Both the position numbers and the translations under genes were made by a program. From Meira nashicola (Eukaryota > Basidiomycota > Exobasidiomycetes > Exobasidiales > Brachybasidiaceae): 64,000 bases of DNA. The stretch is from contig BCJU01000002.1 of NCBI GenBank assembly GCA_001600355.1, positions 682,001 to 746,000 on the forward strand, in the 5' to 3' direction. This document shows, piece after piece, positions 10,688 through 20,380 of the stretch (positions are counted from its first letter, which is position 1; the number at the start of each line of letters is the position of its first letter). Below the pieces are notes generated by a model that searched no databases, was not told the DNA's origin, and was given only the letters and a program-made list of their open reading frames with translations.

Positions 10688-11061
10688 TTTTCCGGGAATT
10701 AATTATCAGTGATGGAGGTATGCGATGGTGGATGTGCGTTCAAACTTATTTTCTTAGCGCCGCTAGTCAACACATGAATTCCTCTTTTTGCGGGGTAATC
10801 GGAGCAATTCCCGGTAAAATAATATAGGCGAGAATAAATAAAATTACCTCACACGCGACATTCAACATTATCATCGTGGTTATATCTGATGATAACCATA
10901 TGATAGCACTGATGTTGGGTGGACTTGTATCTTTCGAATTTTAGCTGAAAGCCATAAGTGACAAAATCCATCTTCCATCACTCTACAAATAATTTCTAAT
11001 GATCAATTGCGAACGAGAAAATATGATACAATTCAAATCAAAGTTCTATAAAAAGAGTAGT
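10688..11061. other. Intergenic: HIBADH upstream region and TOK1 3' flank
   Basis: 374 bp, A+T-rich, with ggtaaaataatatagg about 115-130 bp upstream of the HIBADH start as a possible core promoter. No gene or RNA seen. Confidence 0.4.
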
Positions 11062-13671
11062 TCAAGTTGTACTCTGATTGGTATTCAAGAATGATTTTTC
11101 TTTCTTTTTTAATTTTCGAATTTCTTCTTTTGCTTTTTCCAATTCTTCATCTTTCGATTTTAATTCTTCTAAAAAAGAAGAAGAAGAATGAATTAAATTA
11201 TGCAAAATTGATTCGAAATCATGAACCAATAATGTTTGTTCTAAAGCTCTAACAACTTTAGGTTCTTGTGTAGATCTGGCCAAAGTTAAAATACTATCAC
11301 GATCTTCTTGTGATACTTTTTGTTCGTGAGTTGAATGATTGAGTGTACGTAATGCTTGAACGATCTCAGGTATTTCATGAATTGTAGTTTGTAAACCTTC
11401 ACGTAAGATTGTCATATAACCAATTGCAGATTTATGAAATTCCATTGCGGTATTTGTTAAATCTAAATGCATTTGAACGGTATCTTTCTTCGTGTTCTCT
11501 TCTTCTGCATCATTCTTTGAATGTTCAACGTTACTATCCGTACTTCTTTCATTTTGCGGTGTATTCGAATTACGCAAAATTCCACCTCCTACATTTGAAG
11601 ATTCATTATCAAGTATGCCAGTAGTAGTGTTAGTTGAAGAACCGTCTTTCGCCGTCAACTGTCTTGTTATCTTTGCTTTTTGCCTTTCTCTCCTTCTCTT
11701 TTCTCGTATTCGAGCTGGAAGTATACTTTCAAAAGCAATATTGATCTTCTTTCTCAATTTACCATGCTTTTGTGATTTTTTACCTAATCTGAACTTACGC
11801 TGTTGAATCACATTACCCCATGCATCGGAAACGACTGAAAATAAAACTGTCAAAGTACCAACTCCGAATAAAGCCCAAACGATAAAGAATGCTCTGCCTG
11901 AAGAAGAAGTTGGATGAAAATCACCATAACCGATCGATGTAAAAACAACAAAAACGAAATAAAATCCATCAAAATAAGACCAATTCGCTTCGATAGCAGA
12001 AAATATAGCTCCTCCTACCAACCAAAAACATGCAAATAAGAAAGCACTTATGCTTAATTTGAGCCAGAATTCGTTCCTTTGTGCTTTTGCAAGGTTCTTA
12101 CGATACTGTTCAAATCTTTGTTCTATATCTTTCCTTTGTGTGAGTAAATCTTCTTCGAATTGATGTAACTTTGAAGTTGCGCTAGTCGAATTAGCAATGG
12201 ATGTTGTACGACAAAGATTTAGATCACCATTTGATTCGGAAAGGTCTTGTTGAAAAGATTCATCTGGATCATCATCTGTGCCACTTTGAAATGTCCAAGA
12301 TCTTGAAAGTGGACCTCCAGCGAAGAAACTGTCGGATGTATTTTGACGAGTAAATGTACGTGATCGAATACTGTCATCATCTTCCTTTCCTTTACCTTCT
12401 TTCATCTTTTTCATTTGTCTACTTAGGCTAGATCGTATTTCAGCTCGAACTTGACGATGTTGCTTTCTCTCTTTTTGTCTTTCGGCTAATTTTTGTTTAT
12501 ACTGATTACGTCTTCTCTTGTATGCATCTTCAAATTCTTCCAAAATCGTTTGACGAGCAATGGCTACCATAACAGCCAATAAGATAATACCTCCTGGAGC
12601 AATAAAGAACAATAAAATTTTAGAAGCTGTATTGTTTGGAACAATGTCACCTAAACCAATCGTTGCTATACTTTCAACAGAAAAGTACATTGCATCCAAA
12701 AAAGGTAATTGCATCACCAAAGCAAAAATTAAAGCGCTCAAAGAGATATAAGCTAAAAATGCCATAATAACAATGACCAGTTGAGATTGCTTCCTCGTCA
12801 AACCACTACCTGCATCTTTGAAATCTTTTGTTCGTATATAATCAGCCAATAAAGAGATTGTACAGCATAAAGATGCCACAGTTGAAGCAGTAGTCATCCA
12901 ATATGCTTCTGAATATGTAAATCCATCATCAACAGCATGAATTACGCCAAAAATGATCAGAGCGACCATATTGATAATATCATGAATGATGAATCCTGCA
13001 CAAGCGATAGCAGTTGCTTTTCTAGGTCGCATACGTTCCGAAAAGCGTGCCAAGATGGCAAGATTAGCAACGACCGCAGAAGTCAAAGAGAATGCTAATC
13101 CAACATCGAGCAAGATCGGATTAGAGCGATATTCATTCGGTTGACCTTCAGGTGTGATATGAACGTACCATTTACTCGTAAATCCTGGAATTTCCAACAT
13201 GATTGCAAATGGTGCAATCGTACCACTAAAAACAGGCGTACGTCTATACTTTGTTCGAGGAGATGTTGAAGGAATACGAAAGCTTGTCTGATTGCCATCT
13301 TGATTGCCTTTTTCTTCATCGGTTTTTGGCTTTGGGCTTTGCTTTTTTCTTCTTTCGGTGGAACGATCATGCCATCTACGAAATAGTGCAGGTACATAAA
13401 ATCCGCTTCGAGCCGTAAGTTGATCTTCTTGTATAGATGATAATTCTTCATCTTCTTCATCAGCGGTCGTATCATTCGCAGAATCGTGCGATCTTGAGTT
13501 CTCATTTGTTATATTATTTGATCGAACGGAAGGCGATCGACTGAGTGTATGCGCATGCTTTGGCTTCTCTTTTCGTTTCTTTTGGGCATCTTCCTCTTCC
13601 AATTCTTCGACGAAATCTCTAGCAACGAGTTGATCATCTACAGTATCAAGAGTCAAAAGTCTTCCTTGCAT
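11062..13671 (-). CDS. TOK1: TOK1-type outward-rectifying potassium channel
   Basis: Fungal-specific two-pore, eight-helix K+ channel of the plasma membrane that releases potassium on depolarisation and helps set membrane potential. The 869-residue protein has a Ser/Glu-rich cytosolic N-terminus (~150 residues), several hydrophobic helices, a first pore with the filter TIGLGD near residue 340 and a second with TSIGYGD near residue 580. The two pore units are separated by a charged linker with a DDDDSIRS / DESFQQD region. The filters differ (GLG and GYG), as in yeast Tok1. The C-terminal cytosolic tail is long and ends in a Lys/Glu-rich coiled coil. Intronless. Upstream 287 bp lie between its start and the 3' end of the coiled-coil gene. 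Confidence 0.9.
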   Translation of the reverse strand: MQGRLLTLDTVDDQLVARDFVEELEEEDAQKKRKEKPKHAHTLSRSPSVRSNNITNENSRSHDSANDTTADEEDEELSSIQEDQLTARSGFYVPALFRRWHDRSTERRKKQSPKPKTDEEKGNQDGNQTSFRIPSTSPRTKYRRTPVFSGTIAPFAIMLEIPGFTSKWYVHITPEGQPNEYRSNPILLDVGLAFSLTSAVVANLAILARFSERMRPRKATAIACAGFIIHDIINMVALIIFGVIHAVDDGFTYSEAYWMTTASTVASLCCTISLLADYIRTKDFKDAGSGLTRKQSQLVIVIMAFLAYISLSALIFALVMQLPFLDAMYFSVESIATIGLGDIVPNNTASKILLFFIAPGGIILLAVMVAIARQTILEEFEDAYKRRRNQYKQKLAERQKERKQHRQVRAEIRSSLSRQMKKMKEGKGKEDDDSIRSRTFTRQNTSDSFFAGGPLSRSWTFQSGTDDDPDESFQQDLSESNGDLNLCRTTSIANSTSATSKLHQFEEDLLTQRKDIEQRFEQYRKNLAKAQRNEFWLKLSISAFLFACFWLVGGAIFSAIEANWSYFDGFYFVFVVFTSIGYGDFHPTSSSGRAFFIVWALFGVGTLTVLFSVVSDAWGNVIQQRKFRLGKKSQKHGKLRKKINIAFESILPARIREKRRRERQKAKITRQLTAKDGSSTNTTTGILDNESSNVGGGILRNSNTPQNERSTDSNVEHSKNDAEEENTKKDTVQMHLDLTNTAMEFHKSAIGYMTILREGLQTTIHEIPEIVQALRTLNHSTHEQKVSQEDRDSILTLARSTQEPKVVRALEQTLLVHDFESILHNLIHSSSSFLEELKSKDEELEKAKEEIRKLKKKEKSFLNTNQSTT

Positions 13672-13958
13672 ATTGAAGAAAGTTTATATTACTGTTCAAA
13701 TAGCATCATGAAAGGTCATCAAGTTTCCCAAAGAAGATGAAAAAGGCGGCCATAGGATGGATATCGTGATGAAAGATTGGAGGATGGTACTTTTCTCAAC
13801 ATGTTGCATCTTGCATAAACGTGCATACGGATACATTATCCGGCGGCGGATTAAATTCAGGCACACAAACAGTTCTTGTCAAATTTCATTTTCATTCTTT
13901 TTCCGCGCATACACCTGCAGTAGCGCACAGCGCCGCGCAAAAAAGTGTAAACCCCAGC

Positions 13959-14788
13959 TCAAGCCACATTGTTTTCATAGATAAGATCGTGTTCAAAACC
14001 CGCAAAAGGGATTCCAAGCATATTGCGAGCAAAGTTCACGATGATGTCGATACGATCTTCTCGCTAAAATGAGATATATTTTGTTAGCATGATGATGATG
14101 AGACGGACGATCGATGTTCCTGGACTCACGGATGAATTTTTAATGTGCTTTTCAATGTCTTGGTATTTCTCCGCTTTCAAGCTTTTTTGCCAGCTTTTCA
14201 ATTCATTCGATCTTTTCGTAACTAGTAAGTGAGGATTTGACAGAATAAGCAAGTTTTTCGTATAATTTGGCTCTTCAGAAACTCACAAAGCTTACGTAAT
14301 TCGCTTGCAACAACATTAGTATGTTTACGGTTCATATCGCGCTCTTTGAGGTGCAATTGTTGACCCAAAGCGCTTAAACTCTTCGATATGATGTTTTAGT
14401 AATTGACATCTTTATAAAAATCCTATCGCAAATCTGTACTTACTGCTTCAAGCTCGGTTTTGATTTTGATGAAATCCAATCCAGTATGGGAAAAATCGCT
14501 GTGAAAATGCTTTTCTGCAAGTTTGATCGCTTTTTCCCTTTCGAACAGAAAAAGAGTAGGTTAGAAGGTATGACGAAATACAGTAAACCATTAATGAATC
14601 ACTCACAAGTTTTCAAGGCTGATCTGTGAGTTTTCTTTGCACAACGTCTCAACTCTCTTTTGTTTCTCACTTGCCTCTTTCTCAAGTGACCAAACCAAGT
14701 TTTCGCGCTCCTTGAAAAACTCCATGTATGTCCCGCTGCCGGTATGTGAGTTGATGTCTTCGCCAACCTTGGAATTCTGGCCGTTCAT
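13959..14788 (-). CDS. Unrecognised coiled-coil protein, five exons
   Basis: I do not recognise this protein. Five short exons join in one frame: 14607-14788, 14444-14537, 14287-14380, 14130-14221 and 13959-14063. The four introns (63-69 nt) have GTGAGT or GTAAGT donors and AAG/TAG acceptors, and every junction keeps the frame, which argues for a real gene. The 188-residue product is Lys/Glu-rich and helical throughout: EFFKERENLVWSLEKEAS, then IKLAEKHFHSDF, ALGQQLHLKERDMNRK, SNELKSWQKSLKAEKYQD, and a less charged end with DIIVNFARNMLGIPFAGF. The size and helix content resemble small kinetochore or spindle-pole subunits, but no specific motif supports that. An in-frame ATG at 14881 could add 31 residues; 14788 was preferred because the extension is hydrophobic and unlike the rest. 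It has the densest introns in the window. Confidence 0.6.
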
Positions 14789-15928
14789 GCCGACTGAATG
14801 CGTCAATTTGGCTATGATTGGATGGAATTTGTATGCTCGATTATGTGGTACGAAGAAAAGGAATGGCAAAGACGCATACATTCGCGTTTTGAGTTGCCAG
14901 TATTTTTTGAGCGCAAAAAGAAAATCAAATCAATACTAACAAGCTCAGCCGTATACAATGGCACTTTTCCTTTAAAACATTATACCACATTGCAAGTAGG
15001 ATGAGGTTACAATTTGTATACCCTGAAATCACCACTTGATTTAAAGTGTGTTACATAATCAATACACAAATTCAAACACTCAATCTGATATTCTGAGCAC
15101 GGAGATAAGATTAGACACGGACTTTTTTCTTTACGCGCAGCGCAGGGCTAATTTTTAGGCAGGGCCATGGAAAGTTATCGAAGGTTTGATTCCGCGACGG
15201 AAATCGGCCTATACAGAGGGCTGATGGTAAATATACAGCGACAAAAAGTGATGGCTGCCGAATGTCCGATATTTTGTCTGCTAATTCATGTCTTTTTCTG
15301 TAATGACCATGATTCAAAGCGATGTGAATGAGAAGCATGTATGTGCCCTAATCTTAAACGCATTCATATGTAGTCTATTGAATATATAGGAGTCTAATGT
15401 GTCTTCCATAAGCCGGCAGAAGCTTTGATAAACGCAATCGATTCGTGCGTCCGAGTGCTCAGCTCAGCCGGGGCTTCTTTTCTCTCTAAGGGTGCTTTGC
15501 TTTGATTTGCCTTGCGCAGCGCACACCTTCTTGCACTGCCTAGCCAATTCTTAATATGCATAATATATGTCTAAATTTGACGCGAGTAAGAATGGCTGAG
15601 CATTTCCCCTTGTCCTTACACGCGAACACTCCACAGGTTCATTTCACTTCAAGGTCCAGCCGCTCAAGTGCTGCTAATGCATTAAATAAACAAGTTCAAG
15701 TGACTTGGCTGACAGAGTTTGTAAATTAGATGAACACCTTTCAGGTTACAACATCAACCTTTCTCGAACACCACCATCAACAGTGATCAAATAGATTCTG
15801 CCTACATCAAACGTTTCCCTTTCAAATAATACTTGATCTATTTGCCACTTCAGTACATCAAACTCAACGTACAACTACACAAATCACAAACAATCACAGC
15901 CTTTATCTCCAACTCTTTTGATATCGCA
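14789..15928. promoter_or_regulatory. Long divergent intergenic region upstream of the bZIP gene
   Basis: 1,140 bp between the coiled-coil gene and the bZIP start, one of the two longest gene-free stretches. The last ~250 bp before 15929 are rich in short CA/CAA and TC runs, typical of a long fungal 5' leader. G+C is locally higher around 15110-15560 (GCGCAGCGCA-type sequences at about 15135 and 15515). No ORF with coding character was found. Confidence 0.4.
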
Positions 15929-17101
15929 ATGGCGGCTATTGACGTGCTTCCTTCGTCTCCCGGTGCACCTTGGACTTCATCATTTGATGATTACTTAGAT
16001 ATTCCATCACCTATGGGCACTCCACGCTTGACACCATTAAGCGCTCCTTCTACTAAATTGGAAGTGCCAGCAAGTGCATCAATGCAAATGCCGCCACCTC
16101 CTGGATCATCTCCGGAATCACTTTTCCGTTATTACCTCTCTGCTGAATTGCGTAAGATTGGCATCACTCCTGATGAAGCAACAATCGATCGATATGTCAG
16201 TCAGCATTACGATAGCTTCACTCGCGCAATGGAGAGACATCAAGGTAATGCAACCACTGCACCCGTCGGTGAGAGCAAGATGGTTGATCAATTCAACGGA
16301 ATACAAGCTTTTCGCTCAACACCAGAGAATGGACCATCAACTTCACCCTCAATCTTTCTTAATAAGTTGAATGATGAAGAAAAGCCAATGTCGGAAGACG
16401 AAATTGAAGAACACGTCGACGAAGTAACTGAAGAAGCCGAGGAAGAAGCTGACGAAGTGACTGCCCTCAAAGGCAAAGGCACAAGCCGCACAGTGGAAGA
16501 AACACCAATTGAAGGAAGTATTATGGGACCATCAAACGAACTTCGCCCAGATCCAGAGACATATCATACACTGACAAGCAAAGAGAAGAGACAACTACGA
16601 AACAAGATTTCCGCTCGTAACTTCCGCACGCGAAGAAAGGAACACATTGCTCACTTGGAACAACAAGTGGCTGATCGTGATACCTTGATCGAAGGTTTAC
16701 GTCAGCAGCTCGCAAAAGTAACATTACAAAATAAAGATTTACAAGAAGAGATGCGTACACTGAAGACGAAATCGATCAGCTCAACTGACGTGAACCGTAT
16801 CATCGAAGCGCTGCAAAAGTCAACCGTTGAGCCTGTTGGAAATCAAACAGCTGCTATGGGACCTCCTTCAACTCTCACTCGTACGGCTTCCAATTCATCC
16901 ATGTCTGATGTTATGCATGCCTCCATGCAAGCATCATCTCCACGATCCATGTCTCCGCGTCCATCAGCTGCTCTTGCAAGACCCAACACACGCAAGGATG
17001 TTTCTGGAACTTCGGTTGGTGCATCTGGTGCTCGCTCCTTTTGGGGAGGCGTTGGTGGCGCGGCTAATGGCAGCAATTATATGAGCGTTGGTGCTTGTTG
17101 A
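15929..17101 (+). CDS. bZIP transcription factor
   Basis: Sequence-specific DNA-binding regulator expected in the nucleus. The 390-residue protein has a Pro/Ser-rich N-terminal half, an acidic stretch (EDEIEEHVDEVTEEAEEEAD) near residues 152-172, and a bZIP domain at about residues 215-280. The basic region is KRQLRNKISARNFRTRRKE, with the N-x7-R contact pattern, directly followed by a heptad-repeat zipper (LEQQVADRDTLIEGLRQQL, then LQNKDLQEEMRTL). The tail is Ser/Pro-rich. The start is the first ATG (15929); the frame is open upstream without an earlier ATG. I cannot assign it to a named regulator: the SARNFR basic region occurs in several fungal bZIP groups. Intronless, with an unusually long upstream region. 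Confidence 0.85.
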   Translation: MAAIDVLPSSPGAPWTSSFDDYLDIPSPMGTPRLTPLSAPSTKLEVPASASMQMPPPPGSSPESLFRYYLSAELRKIGITPDEATIDRYVSQHYDSFTRAMERHQGNATTAPVGESKMVDQFNGIQAFRSTPENGPSTSPSIFLNKLNDEEKPMSEDEIEEHVDEVTEEAEEEADEVTALKGKGTSRTVEETPIEGSIMGPSNELRPDPETYHTLTSKEKRQLRNKISARNFRTRRKEHIAHLEQQVADRDTLIEGLRQQLAKVTLQNKDLQEEMRTLKTKSISSTDVNRIIEALQKSTVEPVGNQTAAMGPPSTLTRTASNSSMSDVMHASMQASSPRSMSPRPSAALARPNTRKDVSGTSVGASGARSFWGGVGGAANGSNYMSVGAC

Positions 17102-17380
17102 TTAATAATGGGTTGTCATGTTAATGTTGTTGTAGAAGCTTGATCACAAGTATCTAGCATTCTAATAGTTAAAGTTTTGTCATTGTCATCACACCTCAAT
17201 TGTTTCTGTTTCTTCTTTTTTTCATTTTCTCTCATCTTTAAACAAACATCTATGTAGCGTATTACCTCACCGTTAATCACCATTACAGTATAACGAGCTT
17301 TTTTAATGCTTTATTTATAAGGAAAGCGTGACAACTTCAGAGAGAAAAGCTCTTATTGAATTCGGATCAATTGTCTATAA

Positions 17381-18110
17381 TTACACGGAGCCTGCCATCT
17401 CTTTGGCTTGTTGACGTACACGCCTCCTATTGAAAAGGATGAAAAAATGGAGAGAGATGATAAGCAAGGTTACCTAAATGGTATCATGAAGATTCTGACA
17501 CTTACTCATATTGAACTTTATCTTTACGGAAAAGCTCAAATGCTTCCTGTTGAGCTGGATCTTCGGCATTGGGAGAATCCAACAAATCTTGAACGCCCAA
17601 CAAGATTTGCTTTATTGTGATTGCAGGTTTCCAACCTTTATCTTCATCTAAGATTGAAAGGCAAATTGTACCGGAAGGAAAGACGTTTGGATGAAATAAA
17701 GGTGGTGAAAATTTGCATTTAGGCGGTTTACTAGGATAATCTTCAGGGAAAGACAAGCGCATTTTGTACAATCCACCTGCCCACTTTGTATCCTTTTTGC
17801 CCGGAATTCCTGCTTCCCATGTCATCAAATCTAATGTTCCATCTGCTCCTTTTTCTGGTCTAGCGTAAAAGCCCTAGGTCATTTTAAAAAAAAAGAAAGA
17901 GCGAAAGGTGAGTAAATCTCTTTGCTCTTTCTCAATTTCGGTGATTTTGAAGTACTTACGAATGGATGATCTTTTCGCCATTGTTTTCGCTCTTCTGCTA
18001 ATCTGGATGATGATGAAATTCATAAAAGTATTAGCAATCCTAATTTTAACAGCAATGAATAGTTACAATTGTTTCATTGATACTAACCTTGTGCGACAAA
18101 TTCCTGACAT
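17381..18110 (-). CDS. UBC9: SUMO-conjugating enzyme Ubc9
   Basis: E2 enzyme that carries SUMO from the E1 (Aos1/Uba2) to lysines in substrates, mainly nuclear. Four exons: 18088-18110 (23 nt), 17960-18002, 17506-17873 and 17381-17426, separated by introns 18003-18087, 17874-17959 and 17427-17505, all with GT-AG ends. The 159-residue product starts [20 protein letters not shown], almost the human pattern, and contains [19 protein letters not shown], where the Cys is the active-site residue, preceded by the HPN motif. It ends [18 protein letters not shown], matching the normal Ubc9 C-terminal helix. Length is one residue more than human (158). Essential in most fungi. Identification is secure. 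Confidence 0.95.
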
Positions 18111-18499
18111 TATGAAAAGATTTCACTGTCGAAGTATTTTTAATCTTCTACCTTTTAAACACTTTCTACCTCGAATAATCGTTCAAAGGAGATACTTTGA
18201 CCCTTGTCTCTCTCTCTCTTCCGACTCAGTCCACAAATCCGAATGCGTATCTGTTGGAAGGTAAATGATGGTGATGGAAGTTTTTGGTGCGACAGATATC
18301 TAAAGGAAGATTTGGGTTGCACAACACACAAATCAAGATATGCATGCATTATGCAGGGACATTTAAAGCGTGTCAAGCACTGCTCCAGTGTATTAGTGTC
18401 TCTTTTCGCGTAATTTTGTCAATTTTCAACAAAAAAATATTTCTTCTAAAAACACTTTTACTCATTGTTCGGATATAGATTGGATGTTTCTCTTAGACC
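18111..18499. promoter_or_regulatory. Divergent promoter region, UBC9 / JmjC gene
   Basis: 389 bp between divergent starts, with a CT run at about 18206-18219. No gene seen. Confidence 0.45.
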
Positions 18500-20272
18500 A
18501 TGACACTCTGTACATATGATAAAGTGAAAAGTATGGATGGGATTGCCTCTGAAAAGGTTGAAAATGATTCAAAATCTTCATTTCATTTAGTCGCCAGACA
18601 TCCTTTTAACGTGAAACCATCCGGAAATGCATTATTGGAAGCCAAAGATGACCATAAGAGCAATCAATTCACCATGCATCAATGTATGGGACAATTTTCA
18701 CTTCTTCCGCATGAACTTATTCTGTCAATCTTTGCTTTTTTAACTCCGCAAGATTGGACTAGGATTGAACAAACGAGCAGCGTGATGCGTTCTTTTGCAG
18801 CTCATGAACCTTTATGGAAAGATGCATTGATTAATCTTACTAGTGGTCATCTTCGTTCTTGGCGTGGAAATTGGAAATCTACATTAGCTTATCATCTATC
18901 ACCAAAAAGAAAGCGTTCTGAAGAATCAATCGAAGGACATCACAAGAAAGAATCCATTCAGAAATCTTCTGGTCAAACTCCTATCTATTCGGATACATTA
19001 TATCTGCCAATCCAACTTGCTTCCCTTCCTCTTTCCCGTTATGCTCCCAATGAAAAGGGAAAAGATGCATTCAAACGAATCAAAAGGATAAGAGATATCA
19101 GCAAAGCAGACTTTTTGGATCAATTTGCTAAACCTTCTATACCATGCTTGTTGACGGTAAATAATCCTGATAAAGATCTACCAAAATGGAAAATTGAGGA
19201 CATATTGCAACTTTACTCACATAGAAGGATACGAGCAGAAGCATTGAGTATGTCTATAAATACGTATTCAGACTATGCGAGAACATGTGAAGCATGGGAT
19301 CATCGTCGATCGGATTGGATACCGGATGAATCACCTTTTTATCTCTTTGATCCTACTTTGGCAAGAAAGTTACAAAATGATGGTTTATTCGTAGTACCAA
19401 AATTGTTTAGAATTGAACAACATAATGAAAAAGGTATAATGGATCCTGAATGGGATCTCTTTTCTTTATTACATGATCGTAGACCTGATCATGCTTGGAT
19501 TATTGCTGGACCAAAAAGAAGTGGTAGTGGATGGCACGTAGATCCAAATTATACTTCAGCATACAATACTGTCCTTTCGGGAAGTAAACTTTGGATGTTA
19601 TTACCACCAAATGTTACACCTCCTGGAATCTTTATTTCACATGATGGTGGTACTGTAACCGCTCCTCTCAGTATTGCAGAATGGCTAACGGATTTCTGGA
19701 AACCGTGTACGAAAAAGCATGGATCTGGTCCTGGAGGTGATAATACATTGATCGTAGATGTTTGTGGACCTGGCGAAACAATTTATGTTCCGGCTGGATG
19801 GAAACATTTAGTGATCAATTTGGAGGAATCTGTTGCATTTACACAAAATTTCGTCAGTCCAGCAGAATTGCCTGCAGTTTTGGATTTTCTCAAAAATAGA
19901 CCAGATCAAATCAGTGGATTTCGTCTTCGTAAATCTGAATTAGACAAAAAAGAAAAAGAGATTGACGAGATTTCAGATCCTGAATTGGATGAATTACCAA
20001 ATAATGGATTGGAAGAGAAACAAAAGATTTTCGATTTATTTATCAATAGACTTTCTTCTTTTGATCAAAAGCTATGTCAGATGGGCTTAGAAGGCATGCG
20101 AAAGCTTGAAGAGGGTAGAGGACGCAAAAAGACAGAAAGTGCGAGCACAATAGACAATTGGTGGCAAACATTAAAAGCTTCTCAATCGAATTCCGAAGAA
20201 AAATCACAATCACTCTCATCTACACCAATGTTTGCCATCAATGAAGCAGATTTGGGAGAATTACCTTGGTGA
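18500..20272 (+). CDS. F-box plus JmjC domain protein (JMJD6-like)
   Basis: Predicted Fe(II)/2-oxoglutarate-dependent oxygenase fused to an F-box. Near residues 66-110 an F-box is visible (SLLPHELILSIFAFLTPQDW, then HEPLWKDALI), which would link to Skp1/SCF. The JmjC domain follows at about 300-460: GSGWHVDPNYTSAYN supplies the H-x-D iron ligands (about H345 and D347), GGDNTLIVDV and PGETIYVPAGWKHLVINL supply the later strand with the third iron His (about H436), and TQNF closes the fold. This is the arrangement of JMJD6 and of plant F-box/JmjC proteins, which hydroxylate or demethylate proteins. The substrate cannot be read from sequence. 590 residues, intronless; the stop lies 108 bp from that of the convergent IPI1. 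Confidence 0.82.
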   Translation: MTLCTYDKVKSMDGIASEKVENDSKSSFHLVARHPFNVKPSGNALLEAKDDHKSNQFTMHQCMGQFSLLPHELILSIFAFLTPQDWTRIEQTSSVMRSFAAHEPLWKDALINLTSGHLRSWRGNWKSTLAYHLSPKRKRSEESIEGHHKKESIQKSSGQTPIYSDTLYLPIQLASLPLSRYAPNEKGKDAFKRIKRIRDISKADFLDQFAKPSIPCLLTVNNPDKDLPKWKIEDILQLYSHRRIRAEALSMSINTYSDYARTCEAWDHRRSDWIPDESPFYLFDPTLARKLQNDGLFVVPKLFRIEQHNEKGIMDPEWDLFSLLHDRRPDHAWIIAGPKRSGSGWHVDPNYTSAYNTVLSGSKLWMLLPPNVTPPGIFISHDGGTVTAPLSIAEWLTDFWKPCTKKHGSGPGGDNTLIVDVCGPGETIYVPAGWKHLVINLEESVAFTQNFVSPAELPAVLDFLKNRPDQISGFRLRKSELDKKEKEIDEISDPELDELPNNGLEEKQKIFDLFINRLSSFDQKLCQMGLEGMRKLEEGRGRKKTESASTIDNWWQTLKASQSNSEEKSQSLSSTPMFAINEADLGELPW

Positions 20273-20380
20273 TCGTAAATTAATCGAATTCATTCATGAA
20301 TTTCCTGTAATATAAAAACTACATCTGTATTTGTACAATCTTAAAAATACAATTCGCTCATCATTTTTCATATGATTTAG

